A stretch of 64,000 nucleotides of DNA. It comes from Amphibacillus sp. MSJ-3 (GTDB lineage Bacteria > Bacillota > Bacilli > Bacillales > Amphibacillaceae). A model generated the notes under the pieces. That model did not search any database and had not been told where the DNA came from. It worked only from the letters and a program-made list of their open reading frames with translations. This document shows positions 26,513 through 40,718 of this stretch, piece after piece. The stretch lies in assembly GCF_018919165.1 (NCBI RefSeq), contig NZ_JAHLQM010000010.1:1-64000 (forward strand), in the 5' to 3' direction. The translations under genes were made by a program, and so were the position numbers. The number at the start of each line of letters is the position of its first letter. Within the stretch, counting starts at the first letter, position 1.

Positions 26513-27787
26513 TTACTTAATTAGCTTTTTACCATCCATATAAGGCTGCAATACTGTTGGCACAGTAACCGTACCATCAGCATTTTGGTAATTCTCTAAA
26601 ATAGCAGCGACTGTTCGACCAATCGCAAGACCAGATCCATTTAAAGTATGAACAAACTCTGGTTTTGCTTTATCATTCCGGCGAAAACGAATGCCTGCTC
26701 GACGTGCTTGGAAATCCTCAAAATTTGAACAAGAAGAGATTTCACGGTATGTGTTATTACTTGGCATCCAAACTTCGATATCATACTTCTTCGCTGCAGT
26801 AAAGCCTAAATCACCCGTACACATACTTAAGACTCGATAAGGAAGTTCTAATAGTTGTAAGACCTTTTCTGCATGACCCGTTAACTCTTCCAGCACTTGA
26901 TAAGAATCCTCCGGTTTAACAAATTGTACAAGCTCAACCTTATTAAATTGGTGTTGGCGAATTAAACCACGTGTATCCCGACCAGCAGAACCTGCTTCAG
27001 ATCGAAATGAGGCACTATAAGCAACAAACTTTTGTGGTAAATCATCGACTGATAAAATTTCGTCACGATAATAGTTAGTTACTGGAACCTCAGCAGTCGG
27101 TACTAAAAAGTATTCCCAGTCTTCGATCTTAAAAGCATCTTCTTCAAATTTAGGTAATTGACCCGTACCTGTCATACTTGTTCGATTAACCATGTAAGGT
27201 GGTAACATTTCCTGATAACCATGTTGTTCTGCATGTAAATCCATCATAAAATTCAATAAGGCACGTTCTAATCGGGCACCTAACCCTTTATAAAATACAA
27301 ATCGACTTCCTGTAGCCTTAGCTGCCCGTTCAAAATCTAATAAACCTAAATTCGTACCAATTTCCCAATGTGGCTTTTGTTCAAAATCGGGAGCCACTAC
27401 TTCCCCCCAATTTCTCACTTCTACGTTGTCGTCTTCTGTTTCACCAACTGGTGTTGATTCATGAGGGATATTCGGAATTGATAACATAATATGATTTAGT
27501 TTATCCTCAATCTCTCTTATTTCATCATCAATTTCTTTGATCTGATCACCAACCAAACGCATTTCTCTAATCATTGAATCCGCGTCTTTTTTATCCTTTT
27601 TTAACTGAGCAATCTCTTTAGACACTTCATTTCGTCTTGCCTTTAACTCTTCAGTCTTTGCAATATGTTGTCTTCTCTTTTGATCAAGCGCTTCAAATTG
27701 ATCTAAATCTGAAAGATCCTCTCCACGATACTTTAATTTTTCTTTAACCCCTTGAAAATCTTGTCGTAATACTTTAATATCTAACAT
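26513..27787 (-). CDS. serS: Seryl-tRNA synthetase
   Basis: Class II synthetase charging tRNA-Ser. N-terminal two-helix coiled-coil arm (about residues 30-100, [22 protein letters not shown]) that grips the long variable arm of tRNA-Ser. Catalytic domain with motif 2 [21 protein letters not shown] and motif 3 [20 protein letters not shown]. 424 residues from the ATG at 27787, with SD AAGGAGG; the open frame upstream to 28012 lies in the T-box leader and is not coding. Expression is controlled by that leader. Confidence 0.97.
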   Translation of the reverse strand: MLDIKVLRQDFQGVKEKLKYRGEDLSDLDQFEALDQKRRQHIAKTEELKARRNEVSKEIAQLKKDKKDADSMIREMRLVGDQIKEIDDEIREIEDKLNHIMLSIPNIPHESTPVGETEDDNVEVRNWGEVVAPDFEQKPHWEIGTNLGLLDFERAAKATGSRFVFYKGLGARLERALLNFMMDLHAEQHGYQEMLPPYMVNRTSMTGTGQLPKFEEDAFKIEDWEYFLVPTAEVPVTNYYRDEILSVDDLPQKFVAYSASFRSEAGSAGRDTRGLIRQHQFNKVELVQFVKPEDSYQVLEELTGHAEKVLQLLELPYRVLSMCTGDLGFTAAKKYDIEVWMPSNNTYREISSCSNFEDFQARRAGIRFRRNDKAKPEFVHTLNGSGLAIGRTVAAILENYQNADGTVTVPTVLQPYMDGKKLIK

Positions 27788-27824
27788 CTGTTTTTTCCTC
27801 CTTGTTCTTATCATTAAAAAATTA

Positions 27825-28060
27825 AGCAAAAAACTCCCGTCCCCAAATAAACTAAAGGGACGAGAGTTACTCCCGCGATACCACCCCGATTGGAGATTCT
27901 GAATCTCCCGGCTTCTTTTTAGCATAACGGTTACGACACCGGATATGTTTGTTAACCACATATCACTCAAGGATGGATTCACTATTCTTTCACACTGATT
28001 CTCACCGGCCATCAGCTCTCTTCATGAGAAATTATAGCTACTTGTTCCTCTCAACGTATT
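27825..28060 (-). promoter_or_regulatory. Serine T-box leader of serS
   Basis: Minus-strand leader. Stem I starts near 28056 and carries GAATCCA, which fits a UCC serine specifier. The T-box core GGGTGGTATCGCGGGAG lies near 27878-27895 and pairs with the tRNA acceptor end. The terminator hairpin (AACTCTCGTCCC/GGGACGGGAGTT plus Ts) is at 27831-27870. Uncharged tRNA-Ser should favour the antiterminator. The variable T-box base is U, whereas the serA leader has C. Confidence 0.9.
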
Positions 28061-28081
28061 ATCAATATCATGTTTTTTATT

Positions 28082-28110
28082 ATCATAACGAAAAGACACC
28101 TTTTTTGCAA
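28082..28110 (-). promoter_or_regulatory. Sigma-A promoter of the serS leader
   Basis: Minus strand TTGCAA (28105-28110) and TATGAT (28082-28087) with 17 bases between. It lies in the 80-base gap after pdxS and before stem I of the T-box. Confidence 0.65.
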
Positions 28111-28135
28111 GTGGTGTTAAAACAAATCGATTTGA

Positions 28136-28993
28136 TTACCAACCTCTATCTTGCATCCGTTCCTCTGCTGTAAGTTTACTAATTTCAATCCCCTTCATTG
28201 CTCCTCCAAGTCCTTTAGAAATCTGTCCGATTAGGTCATAATCTTGATAGTTTTCTGTTGCTTGTACAATTGCTCGAGCAAATTTCTCTGGTTGTTCTGA
28301 CTTGAAAATCCCAGAGCCTACAAACACTCCATCTGCCCCCAATTCCATCATTAAAGCAGCATCAGCTGGAGTGGCGACACCACCTGCTGCAAAGTTAGCT
28401 ACAGGTAATCGCCCTTCTTCTCTAATCTTCAATAAAACTTCATATGGAGCCCCAAGTTCCTTAGCAAAAGTCATGACTTCATCAATTGACAAATTGATCA
28501 ACTTCCGAACATCTCCATTAACCTGACGCATATGACGAACTGCTTCAACAATATTTCCAGTACCTGGTTCACCTTTTGTCCGAAGCATTGAAGTCCCTTC
28601 ACCAATTCGACGGGCAGCTTCACCTAGATCACGACAGCCGCAAACAAATGGTACATCATACTCCTTTTTATTCAAATGGAATACCTCATCAGCAGGAGTT
28701 AAAACTTCACTCTCGTCAATATAATCAATACCTAATGCTTCTAGCACACGTGCTTCAACAATATGGCCAATTCTTGCCTTTGCCATAACTGGAATCGATA
28801 CTGCATTTACAACCTCTTCAATAATTGCTGGATCAGCCATCCGTGCTACACCACCAGCTGCACGAATATCTGAAGGAACACGTTCAAGTGCCATGACAGC
28901 TATTGCTCCTGCTTGTTCAGCAATTTTCGCCTGTTCCCCATTAACCACATCCATTATGACGCCACCATTTCGAAAGTCTACATGATTGACCAT
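28136..28993 (-). CDS. pdxS: Pyridoxal 5'-phosphate synthase lyase subunit PdxS
   Basis: TIM-barrel enzyme that makes PLP from ribose 5-phosphate, glyceraldehyde 3-phosphate and ammonia. Catalytic Asp in GGVIMD, the first lysine in VMAKARIGH and the second in [10 protein letters not shown] are all present, as is the C-terminal MQDRGW. Length is 285 residues against 294 in B. subtilis. The missing part is the N-terminal helix: here only MVNHVDFRN precedes GGVIMD. ATG with SD GGGGG. Upstream codons in frame hold no other start. The glutaminase gene pdxT, normally next downstream, is absent: serS and its leader follow directly. Confidence 0.95.
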   Translation of the reverse strand: MVNHVDFRNGGVIMDVVNGEQAKIAEQAGAIAVMALERVPSDIRAAGGVARMADPAIIEEVVNAVSIPVMAKARIGHIVEARVLEALGIDYIDESEVLTPADEVFHLNKKEYDVPFVCGCRDLGEAARRIGEGTSMLRTKGEPGTGNIVEAVRHMRQVNGDVRKLINLSIDEVMTFAKELGAPYEVLLKIREEGRLPVANFAAGGVATPADAALMMELGADGVFVGSGIFKSEQPEKFARAIVQATENYQDYDLIGQISKGLGGAMKGIEISKLTAEERMQDRGW

Positions 28994-29145
28994 TTTCCAT
29001 TCCCCCTGATTAATTTTATATAAGAACTACTTCTCCTTACTATTAACCCGACTAATTATATAGAATTTCCATCTTTTAATTAGCTCATATTTTAGCCTTC
29101 TTTTTACTCAAATGCAAGGTTTTTTAAAAATTTATCCAAAAAAAA

Positions 29146-29175
29146 GAGGTTCAAGCCTATTATTGCTTGAACCTC
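29146..29175 (-). terminator. Terminator of dacA
   Basis: GAGGTTCAAGC/GCTTGAACCTC with an 8-base loop, followed by eight Ts on the minus strand. Confidence 0.92.
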
Positions 29176-29187
29176 CCATATGATTAT

Positions 29188-30519
29188 TTAAAACCAACCT
29201 GTGACTGTATCAACAACAGTTGAAAATAATTGGCTAAAGAATTCTCCGATTGCACCCATGGATAACATAAACCAGTTATCTTTTTCAACACTTGTTGTTG
29301 TAATAAGATCGACAACTTGATAACTCTGATCAGATAGGATATTTCCATAATCCTCATTATCTTGATGAATTAAGTGTGCTTCCCCAACCTTTTCACCTTT
29401 TTCAATAGGGGCGACAAGCTTTCCATCTTCAGTTAACTTGTCCTCATCCAATACATATTCTAATGAATAAGCATCTTCTTCTCCTGTACGAATAAGTGCC
29501 GTTACCGATTCAGCTAACTCTATTCCTACTTGATTTTCCTTCCCTTTTACAACTTCAATCGTTTCATAATCTGCTTGTTGGTGGTCAGTTGTAAATAGTT
29601 CTACTGGAGCAAACTCACTATAACCATAGTTTAGTAACTTGGCTGTCTCTTCAAAACGAGCACCATAACTATCTGTTCGCATAACAACGGTGATTAAACG
29701 TTGGCCATTACGGATTGCTGTACCGGTAAAACAGTAACCAGCTACATCTGTGTAACCTGTTTTTAAACCGTCTACTCCTTCAACATAGTATTGGGCGAAG
29801 TTTGTATTATTCCATGGTAGCATCCAATTTAAATTTTCTAGTGGTTCATCATCTAACTCTGATTCAATAGTACTAGAGAATTCTAAAACTTCTGGGTAAT
29901 CATTAATTAAATGATAAGCTAGAAGTGCAGCAGAACGAGCAGAAATTAAATTATCTCCATCTGGATCCGTTCCTTCTGGATAATTCTCACCTAAACTTGC
30001 ATTAGGTAAACCTGTTGAATTAACAAATTCAAAATCTTTTAAACCAAGTTCTTCCCCTTTGGCATTCATTTGTTTAACAAATTCACTCTCGGACCCTGCA
30101 ACAAGTTCAGTTAATGCAATTGTTGCCGCATTATCTGAAATAATCGCCATTGCTTCATATAGCTGACGGACAGTATAGTCCTGATTTTGTTTCAAACCAA
30201 TCCCGGAAAAGGAGGTATTTGCTGAAATTGAATAAGAATAATCACTAATCCAAGTTGTATCTTCCCAACTGATTTTACCTTCATTAATCGCCTCTAAAAC
30301 TAAGTATTCCGTCATCATCTTCGTCATACTTGCAGGTGGTAGTTTAAGATCAGCATTTTTAGCAAAAAGAATATCCCCTGTATTCGCATCGACTAATATA
30401 GCTGATTCAGCTTCTATATTAAAAGATTTTGCATTTACCAAAATGGCATTGCTTTGAAAGAGCGTTATTAAAATTGTCATAGTTACGAAACTAACAAATA
30501 CTTTTTTAAATTTTTTCAA
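29188..30519 (-). CDS. dacA: D-alanyl-D-alanine carboxypeptidase DacA (PBP5)
   Basis: Low-molecular-mass penicillin-binding protein that trims pentapeptide stems in the wall. Signal peptide at residues 1-30; the active-site SxxK is in PPASMTKMM, the SxN in IISDNAAT, and the KTG in GLKTGYTDVAG. The C-terminal beta domain ends in an amphipathic membrane anchor (VDTVTGWF). 443 residues from a TTG at 30519 with GGAGG 8 bases upstream, the same length as B. subtilis DacA; the frame opens at 30546. It lies between guaB and pdxS, the conserved order. Confidence 0.94.
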   Translation of the reverse strand: MKKFKKVFVSFVTMTILITLFQSNAILVNAKSFNIEAESAILVDANTGDILFAKNADLKLPPASMTKMMTEYLVLEAINEGKISWEDTTWISDYSYSISANTSFSGIGLKQNQDYTVRQLYEAMAIISDNAATIALTELVAGSESEFVKQMNAKGEELGLKDFEFVNSTGLPNASLGENYPEGTDPDGDNLISARSAALLAYHLINDYPEVLEFSSTIESELDDEPLENLNWMLPWNNTNFAQYYVEGVDGLKTGYTDVAGYCFTGTAIRNGQRLITVVMRTDSYGARFEETAKLLNYGYSEFAPVELFTTDHQQADYETIEVVKGKENQVGIELAESVTALIRTGEEDAYSLEYVLDEDKLTEDGKLVAPIEKGEKVGEAHLIHQDNEDYGNILSDQSYQVVDLITTTSVEKDNWFMLSMGAIGEFFSQLFSTVVDTVTGWF

Positions 30520-30806
30520 TTGATTTACCTCCAAAAAATCTCTCACTATGACAGTTTACCATATTCTATTTTTTTTCGATATAATCTTTTGACTAAATTT
30601 GTTTCCAATTTTTTATTCCCATAGACTCGATCGTTTTCGGATTAAAAGATAATCCATGATTAAGGATCATCAATATAGCTGGTTAAAACCCTTAGGCATT
30701 TACGAGTAAATGTTTAAAATATCACTAATTTCCTAGTAAAAGTCCACTTGAATAAGGGCTGGTTTTTTTATTTAACAGCACAATCGTTAAAATGATCGAA
30801 ATTTTC

Positions 30807-32306
<1,500 letters not shown>

Positions 32307-32343
32307 CTACATCACCATGCTCTAGCAATACTTATTGTTAAAT

Positions 32344-32372
32344 ACAATACGATAAAGACTGCTTAATTTCAA
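32344..32372 (-). promoter_or_regulatory. Sigma-A promoter of guaB
   Basis: Minus strand TTGAAA (32367-32372), 17-base spacer, TATTGT (32344-32349). The leader of about 50 bases contains no recognised riboswitch. Confidence 0.6.
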
Positions 32373-32482
32373 GCCTTTATTAGAGGTAATTTAAACTTTT
32401 TCACTCAACTTTTTAAGAATTCCCAATCATTTAGATGGTGAAAAGAGATATCTTTGTGAAATATTTCATATCTAAGTGAAAA

Positions 32483-32509
32483 AATAGAGCTGTACAACAC
32501 GACAGCTCC
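32483..32509 (-). terminator. Terminator of gyrA
   Basis: GAGCTGT/ACAGCTC hairpin with a loop of 7 bases, followed by TATTTTTT on the minus strand. It lies about 85 bases after the gyrA stop. Confidence 0.8.
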
Positions 32510-32594
32510 TCATTCCTCTTAACTATACTTCATTCTCTAGCTTTTACATAAAGTATACGGATACTCTAAGATGCATTTCCAAAAATAGATTATC

Positions 32595-35069
32595 CTATTC
32601 TTCATTAATTTCTTCCTCTTCCGGATCATCTGATTCGTCTTCTTGTTTAATATAAGCAACGGTGGCTACTTTTTCTCCATCCTGTAAACGAATCAAACGA
32701 ACTCCCTGTGTATTTCGTCCTGTAATCGAGATCTTATCGATTGGTGTTCTAATTAAGACACCTGAGACTGTCATAATCATTAAGTCCTCATCACCTTTAA
32801 CTGTTTTTACAGCAACAACATTCCCAGTCTTTTCAGTGATATTAGCGGTAAATACCCCTTTACCACCACGATTAATCACCCGATATTCTTTTTCTTCTGT
32901 TCGTTTTCCATAACCATTTTCCGTTACGTTTAAAATAAAGTCATCTTCTTCAATAATTTCCATTGAAACAACTTGATCACCTTTTCGTAACGAAATTCCT
33001 TTAACTCCCGTTGCGGTACGACCCATTGAACGAATTTGGCTTTCATCAAATCGAATTAATGATCCATTTCTTGTTGCAATCATAATATCTTTCGTTCCAT
33101 CTGTTAATTGAACAGAGATAAGCTCATCATCGTCACGGAGATTGATAGCAATTAATCCATTTCGACGGATATTAGCAAATTGACTTAGCGATGTTCGTTT
33201 TGAAATACCATGTTTAGTTGTGAAGAATAGATATTTCTCAGCATCAAATTCAGGAACTGAAATAACGGTATTAATCCATTCATCTTTTTCTATTTCTAAG
33301 ATATTAATAATCGGGAGACCTTTAGCTGTTCGACCGTATTCAGGTATTTGATAGCCTTTTAGTCGATAAACTTTCCCCTTGTTAGTAAAGAATAGAATTG
33401 TATCATGGGTTGATGTTGAGACAAGGTGCTCTACAAAGTCATCTTCGTTTGTATCCATTCCTTGCACGCCACGCCCTCCACGATGTTGGGTACGGTATGT
33501 TGAAGAAGGCAGACGCTTAATATAGCCACGGTGTGTTAAGCTAACAACAATATCTTCTTCAGGGATTAAATCTTCATCCTCAAAGAAATCTGCCCCACCT
33601 GAAACAATCTCAGTTCGTCGAACGTCATTATAGCGTGTTTTAATATCAAGTAATTCCTCACGAATAATGTCAAGTAATTTTTCTTCATCAGCTAATACCG
33701 TTTTTAGTTCAGTAATTAACTTTAATAATTCTTCATATTCTTCTTCTATTTTTTGACGCTCTAAGCCTGTTAAACGTTGGAGGCGCATATCTAAAATTGC
33801 TTGTGCTTGTTTTTCCGTTAATTTAAAATTGGATATTAAACCTTGTCTGGCAATCTCAGTCGTATTCGAGGCACGAATTAAAGCAATAATCTCATCAATA
33901 TGATCTAATGCAATTCGCAAACCTTCTAAAATATGTGCTCTTGCTTCTGCCTTATTCAATTCATATTGCGTTCTGCGTCGAATAACATCCTTTTGATGTT
34001 CTAAATAGTAAACAAGGTTTTGCTTTAAATTAAGCACCTTAGGTTGACCATCGACTAAGGCTAACATATTGATCCCAAAGGATGATTGTAGTGCTGTTTG
34101 CTTGTACAAATTATTTAATACCACATTCGGATTTGCGTCCCGACGAAGTTCAATAACAATTCTCATCCCATTACGGTCTGATTCATCACGTAAGTCAGTA
34201 ATCCCTTCAATTTTCTTATCACGAGCTAACTCTGCAATCTTTTCAATGAGTCTTGCTTTATTAACTTGATAAGGTAATTCTGTTACTAAAATACGAGATT
34301 TACCATTTGCCTGTTCCTCAATCTCGGCTTTGGCACGAATCGTTATCGATCCTCGACCTGTTTCAAAAGCACGTCTAATTCCGGATCGACCTATAATCGT
34401 CGCCCCCGTTGGGAAATCAGGTCCAAAAATATAATTATCCATTAATTCATCAATTGTAATATCAGGGTTTTTACTAATCGCCAATAAGGCATCGATTGTT
34501 TCACCTAATTGATGTGGTGGGATATTTGTTGCCATTCCCACGGCAATACCTGATGTTCCGTTAACCAATAGATTAGGGAAGCGAGCTGGTAACACCTGTG
34601 GCTCCCGTTCAGATCCATCATAATTATCAACATAGTCAATCGTATCTTTATTGATATCACGTAATAACTCCATTGATATCTTTGACATTCTCGCTTCTGT
34701 ATAACGCATAGCAGCTGGCGGATCCCCGTCAACCGAACCGAAGTTACCGTGTCCGTCTGCTAACATATAGCGATAGCTAAAGTCCTGTGCCATTCTAACC
34801 ATCGCCTCATACACAGGAGAATCACCATGTGGGTGATATTTACCAATAACATCACCAACAATACGAGCAGATTTTTTATAGGCTTTATCAGCATGCATAC
34901 CTAGATCATTCATTGAATATAAAATTCGTCTCTGTACTGGTTTTAAGCCGTCACGAACATCTGGAATAGCTCTTGAGACAATAACACTCATGGCATAGTC
35001 CAAAAAGGATGTTCGCATTTCTTTTCCAATATTTATTTCTTGTACTTGGGGACGTTGATTATCCACCAT
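32595..35069 (-). CDS. gyrA: DNA gyrase subunit A
   Basis: Breakage-reunion subunit that introduces negative supercoils with GyrB. Winged-helix domain with quinolone-determining region [18 protein letters not shown]: the Ser and Glu positions look quinolone-sensitive. The catalytic tyrosine is in [12 protein letters not shown]-terminal beta-pinwheel (from about 500) with the GyrA-box-like [10 protein letters not shown], and an acidic tail. 824 residues from the ATG at 35069, with AGGAGG 8 bases upstream; the frame opens at 35087. Follows gyrB by 124 bases. Confidence 0.97.
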   Translation of the reverse strand: MVDNQRPQVQEINIGKEMRTSFLDYAMSVIVSRAIPDVRDGLKPVQRRILYSMNDLGMHADKAYKKSARIVGDVIGKYHPHGDSPVYEAMVRMAQDFSYRYMLADGHGNFGSVDGDPPAAMRYTEARMSKISMELLRDINKDTIDYVDNYDGSEREPQVLPARFPNLLVNGTSGIAVGMATNIPPHQLGETIDALLAISKNPDITIDELMDNYIFGPDFPTGATIIGRSGIRRAFETGRGSITIRAKAEIEEQANGKSRILVTELPYQVNKARLIEKIAELARDKKIEGITDLRDESDRNGMRIVIELRRDANPNVVLNNLYKQTALQSSFGINMLALVDGQPKVLNLKQNLVYYLEHQKDVIRRRTQYELNKAEARAHILEGLRIALDHIDEIIALIRASNTTEIARQGLISNFKLTEKQAQAILDMRLQRLTGLERQKIEEEYEELLKLITELKTVLADEEKLLDIIREELLDIKTRYNDVRRTEIVSGGADFFEDEDLIPEEDIVVSLTHRGYIKRLPSSTYRTQHRGGRGVQGMDTNEDDFVEHLVSTSTHDTILFFTNKGKVYRLKGYQIPEYGRTAKGLPIINILEIEKDEWINTVISVPEFDAEKYLFFTTKHGISKRTSLSQFANIRRNGLIAINLRDDDELISVQLTDGTKDIMIATRNGSLIRFDESQIRSMGRTATGVKGISLRKGDQVVSMEIIEEDDFILNVTENGYGKRTEEKEYRVINRGGKGVFTANITEKTGNVVAVKTVKGDEDLMIMTVSGVLIRTPIDKISITGRNTQGVRLIRLQDGEKVATVAYIKQEDESDDPEEEEINEE

Positions 35070-35193
35070 CCAAATACCTCCTATCAAACTGAGGAAACTA
35101 ATATATTTATATAAATGTGATTAAAAAATGAGTTAAAGTCACGCAATTATCGTTTGAGTTTTCAGCAAACTTTCACTGGCAACATTTTTCACT

Positions 35194-37491
<2,298 letters not shown>

Positions 37492-37776
37492 CTAGTCAAA
37501 TGTATCACTATCTGTATAATCATCTAAATGATCTAACATCATCCTAATACTCGATCGTTTTTTCAGCGTTTGGATGGAAAGAGGACTGTAGTAGACAGAA
37601 TCTTTTGTTACTATAATCGTTTTTGTCTCTTCTGTTATATTTGGAGTACTTTCTTGCTCTTGTTGATATTCAATCATTTCTCCATTTATCGATGATGATT
37701 CAACATATTGTTGGTCGATCATCACAATAACATCTTCAGATTTAATGAATTGATCATCACCTACATGAATAAACAT
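37492..37776 (-). CDS. remB: Extracellular matrix regulator RemB (YaaB)
   Basis: Small protein of 94 residues; in B. subtilis RemB contributes to matrix gene activation with RemA. The N-terminal FIHVGDDQFIKSEDVIVMID is conserved, the middle is acidic and variable, and the C-terminal VYYSPLSIQTLKKR closes the family domain. ATG with SD AGAGGCTG. It begins 3 bases after the recF stop, so it is coupled to recF, as in B. subtilis. Confidence 0.85.
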   Translation of the reverse strand: MFIHVGDDQFIKSEDVIVMIDQQYVESSSINGEMIEYQQEQESTPNITEETKTIIVTKDSVYYSPLSIQTLKKRSSIRMMLDHLDDYTDSDTFD

Positions 37777-37779
37777 GGT

Positions 37780-38904
37780 TCAGCCTCTTCCCTGCTTAGT
37801 AATGTGCCCGTTCTTAACATAAAATAGATCAGCTTTTTTTATTGTATCATGTTGAATATCCTTGACGCTTGTTGTTGAAACAAAGGTTTGCACTTTATCT
37901 TGGATTGTATCAAGTAAATGAGATTGGCGATACTGATCGAGTTCACTTAAGACATCATCTAATAATAGAACAGGATATTCCCCAACCTCATGTTTAATTA
38001 ATTCAATTTCTGCTAATTTCAATGATAATGCGGTTGTCCGTTGCTGACCCTGTGAGCCAAATTTTTGAACATCACGACCATTGACGGAGAATAACAAATC
38101 ATCTCGATGAGGACCGTATAAAGTACTACCACGTTCAATTTCCTTTGAACGGTTTTCAATAAACTTGTCTTGATAGATATTAGTTATTTTTTCCTTATTA
38201 TCACTTTCTAATACATCGATCGTAGGATCGTATGAAATGACTAAGTCTTCTTTCTCTTGACTGATTCTTTTATGGATTGGAATCGCCCAGCGTCTGAGCC
38301 ATTGTAAAAATAAAAACCGTTTTTCAATAATGACACTTGCATGCTCGATTAATTGATCTGTTAATACTTCTAACATTGTCAGGTTATCTGTTTTCCTGCG
38401 TTGTAAATCTTTAAGTAAATGATTTCGTTGCTTTAATATCTTTTGGTATTGCCCTAAATGGTAAATATAGATCGGTTGAATTTGTCCAATTTCCATGTCA
38501 ATAAAACGTCTTCTAATTTGCGGGCTACCCTTAACTAGATTTAGATCTTCAGGAGCAAACATAACAACGTTTAATGACCCGATATAATCACTAAGACGTC
38601 TTTGTTCTAAGTGATTGAGTTTTGCCTTTTTACCTTTTGCCGAAAATTGCATTTCAAGCGGAAATTGATTGTTTCGCTTAATAACCCTACCTTCTATTTT
38701 AGCATAGTTTTGATCCCATTGAATAAGTTCTTTATCTTTTGAGGTACGATAAGACTTTGTAAAGGCTAACACATAGATGGCTTCCATTAAGTTTGTCTTT
38801 CCTTGTGCATTTTCACCGATAATGACATTGATTCGATTATCAAATGACAAGTCAACCTGATCATAATTCCGATAATGCGATAATTTTACATGATTAATAT
38901 ACAT
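37780..38904 (-). CDS. recF: DNA replication and repair protein RecF
   Basis: SMC-like ATPase that binds gaps and helps RecOR load RecA. Walker [16 protein letters not shown] at residues 31-38, signature [18 protein letters not shown], Walker [13 protein letters not shown]. 374 residues, typical length. The SD before the ATG is weak (GGTAGATGTGATC). Preceded by yaaA by 46 bases and followed by remB. Confidence 0.97.
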   Translation of the reverse strand: MYINHVKLSHYRNYDQVDLSFDNRINVIIGENAQGKTNLMEAIYVLAFTKSYRTSKDKELIQWDQNYAKIEGRVIKRNNQFPLEMQFSAKGKKAKLNHLEQRRLSDYIGSLNVVMFAPEDLNLVKGSPQIRRRFIDMEIGQIQPIYIYHLGQYQKILKQRNHLLKDLQRRKTDNLTMLEVLTDQLIEHASVIIEKRFLFLQWLRRWAIPIHKRISQEKEDLVISYDPTIDVLESDNKEKITNIYQDKFIENRSKEIERGSTLYGPHRDDLLFSVNGRDVQKFGSQGQQRTTALSLKLAEIELIKHEVGEYPVLLLDDVLSELDQYRQSHLLDTIQDKVQTFVSTTSVKDIQHDTIKKADLFYVKNGHITKQGRG

Positions 38905-38950
38905 TTAGATCACATCTACCTTTACCAATTCATAAAAAAGACTAGGATAG

Positions 38951-39172
38951 CTACTCTTTTTCAATTCGATAAGTCCCTAGATCTTTTATTTCAATTCGAT
39001 CACCTGGATACAATTTCCGTCCGCGACGTTGATCGGGGTCCCCATTAATTTTAACTGGAACTTCTGCTAAAAAGATTTTTACATTTCCACCTGTATCAAC
39101 AATTCCCGCTAATTTTAAAAATTGACCGAGTTGAATATATTCCGTATGAATCTTTATTACTTCAACTTGCAT
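38951..39172 (-). CDS. yaaA: S4-domain RNA-binding protein YaaA
   Basis: 73 residues with one S4-like RNA-binding domain (LGQFLKLAGIVDTGGNVKIFL, then GRKLYPGDRIEI). In B. subtilis it is linked to ribosome biogenesis. ATG at 39172 with GGGG 9 bases upstream; the frame opens at 39190. Between dnaN and recF, as in other Bacillales. Confidence 0.9.
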   Translation of the reverse strand: MQVEVIKIHTEYIQLGQFLKLAGIVDTGGNVKIFLAEVPVKINGDPDQRRGRKLYPGDRIEIKDLGTYRIEKE

Positions 39173-39296
39173 AATTAAAAGCCCCTTCATCTCTCTTGTT
39201 TTTTTACCGTAGTCAAATACGCCTTACTCTATTTTACTAAAGACTCAGAAGATTAGCAAAGTGCCTCTATAGTTGAGCGAGACCTTTGGATTAAAA

Positions 39297-39332
39297 AATA
39301 AAATAGAGTGTGTATAACACTCTATTTTATGC
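39297..39332 (-). terminator. Terminator of dnaN
   Basis: AAAATAGAGTGT/ACACTCTATTTT hairpin (39301-39329) with a short loop and T-rich tails, directly after the dnaN stop. Confidence 0.85.
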
Positions 39333-39333
39333 G

Positions 39334-40476
39334 CTAAAATGTTCTAACTGGTAAGATAAGTTGTAAAATATGTTCATCATTATCAGGTTTAATAATAAAC
39401 GGTCGCATTGCCCCAGTGAAGTCTATCTTTACGTACTCCGATTCAATAACTCTCAATGCATCAATCATATATTTTGCACTAAATGAAATCTTTAAGTCTT
39501 CACCTTCAATCGATTCTGTATGAACCTCTTCTATAACCTGTCCAACCTCTGGCGTATGACTACTAATCTCTAGTTGATTGCTACTTTTTGTTTCCAATTT
39601 CACAACATTATTTTTATTTTCCTTCGCCAATAATGATGCTCGATCGATTGCTTGTAACAAGTTCTTTGTTTTAGTTAAAATAGTCGTCTTACTTTGATCT
39701 GGAATTAACCTCGATGTTTCAGGATAGTTACCATCTAGTAAACGGGATAAAAAGTATAAATTCTTAGTTTGAAATAAAATTTGATTTTCAGTGACGCTAA
39801 TTGTAATTGTTTCGTCATTATCATCGATAATTTTATTTAATTCAACTAGGCTTTTTCCTGGTATAACAACATTTTTAAAAGTTAACTGGTCATTTTCTAT
39901 TTGAATAGGGATCTTTCTAGATGCAAGTCGATGACTATCTGTCGCAACAAAGTTTAATTGATTATCTTCTAATTGAATATTAACACCAGTTAATATCGGG
40001 CGCGTCTCAACAGTTGATACAGCAAAAACAGTTTGTTTAATCAATTCTTTTAATAAATCATTTGATAATTCAAAACTGTTATCTGTATGTAATACAGGAA
40101 GTTGTGGATATTCCATCGCATCTTGACCATTTAAATGAAATTCCGATCCTCCTGAAGTAATTGTAACTTGGAAATCTTCTGATGTTTTAATTTCAACTGT
40201 TTTTAATGGTAGTTTACGAATGATATCCGGGAAATATTTTGCTTGAACAACAATACTTCCAGGTTCTATTTCTTCTACATTGATGACACCATCTTCTTCT
40301 GCTGGAATAAATGATTCTATTGATATATCTGAATCACTACCTGTAAGTTTAATGCCATCTTTCGATGCTTCAATTTTTATCCCCGTTAAAATAGGGATTG
40401 TTACCCGAGAAGAGATAGCTTTCATTATATGTTGAGTTTTTTCAATTAATAAATCCCTCTGAATCGTAAATTTCAT
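39334..40476 (-). CDS. dnaN: DNA polymerase III beta subunit (sliding clamp)
   Basis: Ring-forming processivity clamp. Three structurally repeated domains across 380 residues; MKFTIQRDLLIEKTQHIMKAIS at the start and the C-terminal MRPFIIKPDNDEHILQLILPVR, which forms the peptide-binding pocket for polymerase and YabA. ATG with AGGAGG. It lies downstream of dnaA, separated by the origin's unwinding region. Confidence 0.97.
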   Translation of the reverse strand: MKFTIQRDLLIEKTQHIMKAISSRVTIPILTGIKIEASKDGIKLTGSDSDISIESFIPAEEDGVINVEEIEPGSIVVQAKYFPDIIRKLPLKTVEIKTSEDFQVTITSGGSEFHLNGQDAMEYPQLPVLHTDNSFELSNDLLKELIKQTVFAVSTVETRPILTGVNIQLEDNQLNFVATDSHRLASRKIPIQIENDQLTFKNVVIPGKSLVELNKIIDDNDETITISVTENQILFQTKNLYFLSRLLDGNYPETSRLIPDQSKTTILTKTKNLLQAIDRASLLAKENKNNVVKLETKSSNQLEISSHTPEVGQVIEEVHTESIEGEDLKISFSAKYMIDALRVIESEYVKIDFTGAMRPFIIKPDNDEHILQLILPVRTF

Positions 40477-40500
40477 AAAAAAATCCTCCTAATGAAAGTC

Positions 40501-40648
40501 TATTTATATTAATTATTAATATAAATATAGTAATAATAGTAATAGGGACTGTGATTATGTGGATAACAAAGAAATCCTAATCAATCAATAGTTATCCACC
40601 TGTGGACAGTCTGTTAATAAATTCGAATCTATATTCACATTATACACA
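40501..40648. other. oriC: Origin region between dnaA and dnaN (oriC, unwinding side)
   Basis: DnaA boxes: TTATACACA at 40640-40648; TTATCCACC at 40592-40600; TTATCCACA on the minus strand at 40558-40566; ATATTCACA at 40631-40639 is a weaker match. Next come a short GC cluster and a DnaA-trio, then an A/T-only tract (40501-40527), the likely DNA-unwinding element. Order and orientation match the B. subtilis incC region. Confidence 0.85.
40528..40545. promoter_or_regulatory. DnaA-trio array
   Basis: Plus strand TAGTAATAATAGTAATAG: six consecutive triplets that read 3'-G/A-A-T-5' in the direction away from the DnaA box at 40558, separated from it by the GC cluster. This is the motif on which DnaA assembles on single strands to open the duplex in B. 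subtilis. Confidence 0.75.
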
Positions 40649-40718
40649 TGTTGATATTTTCATCATAGTCTATCTGATAAAAAGTAAAATAAAAAAATAG
40701 GTTTATTCATTTGATTGC

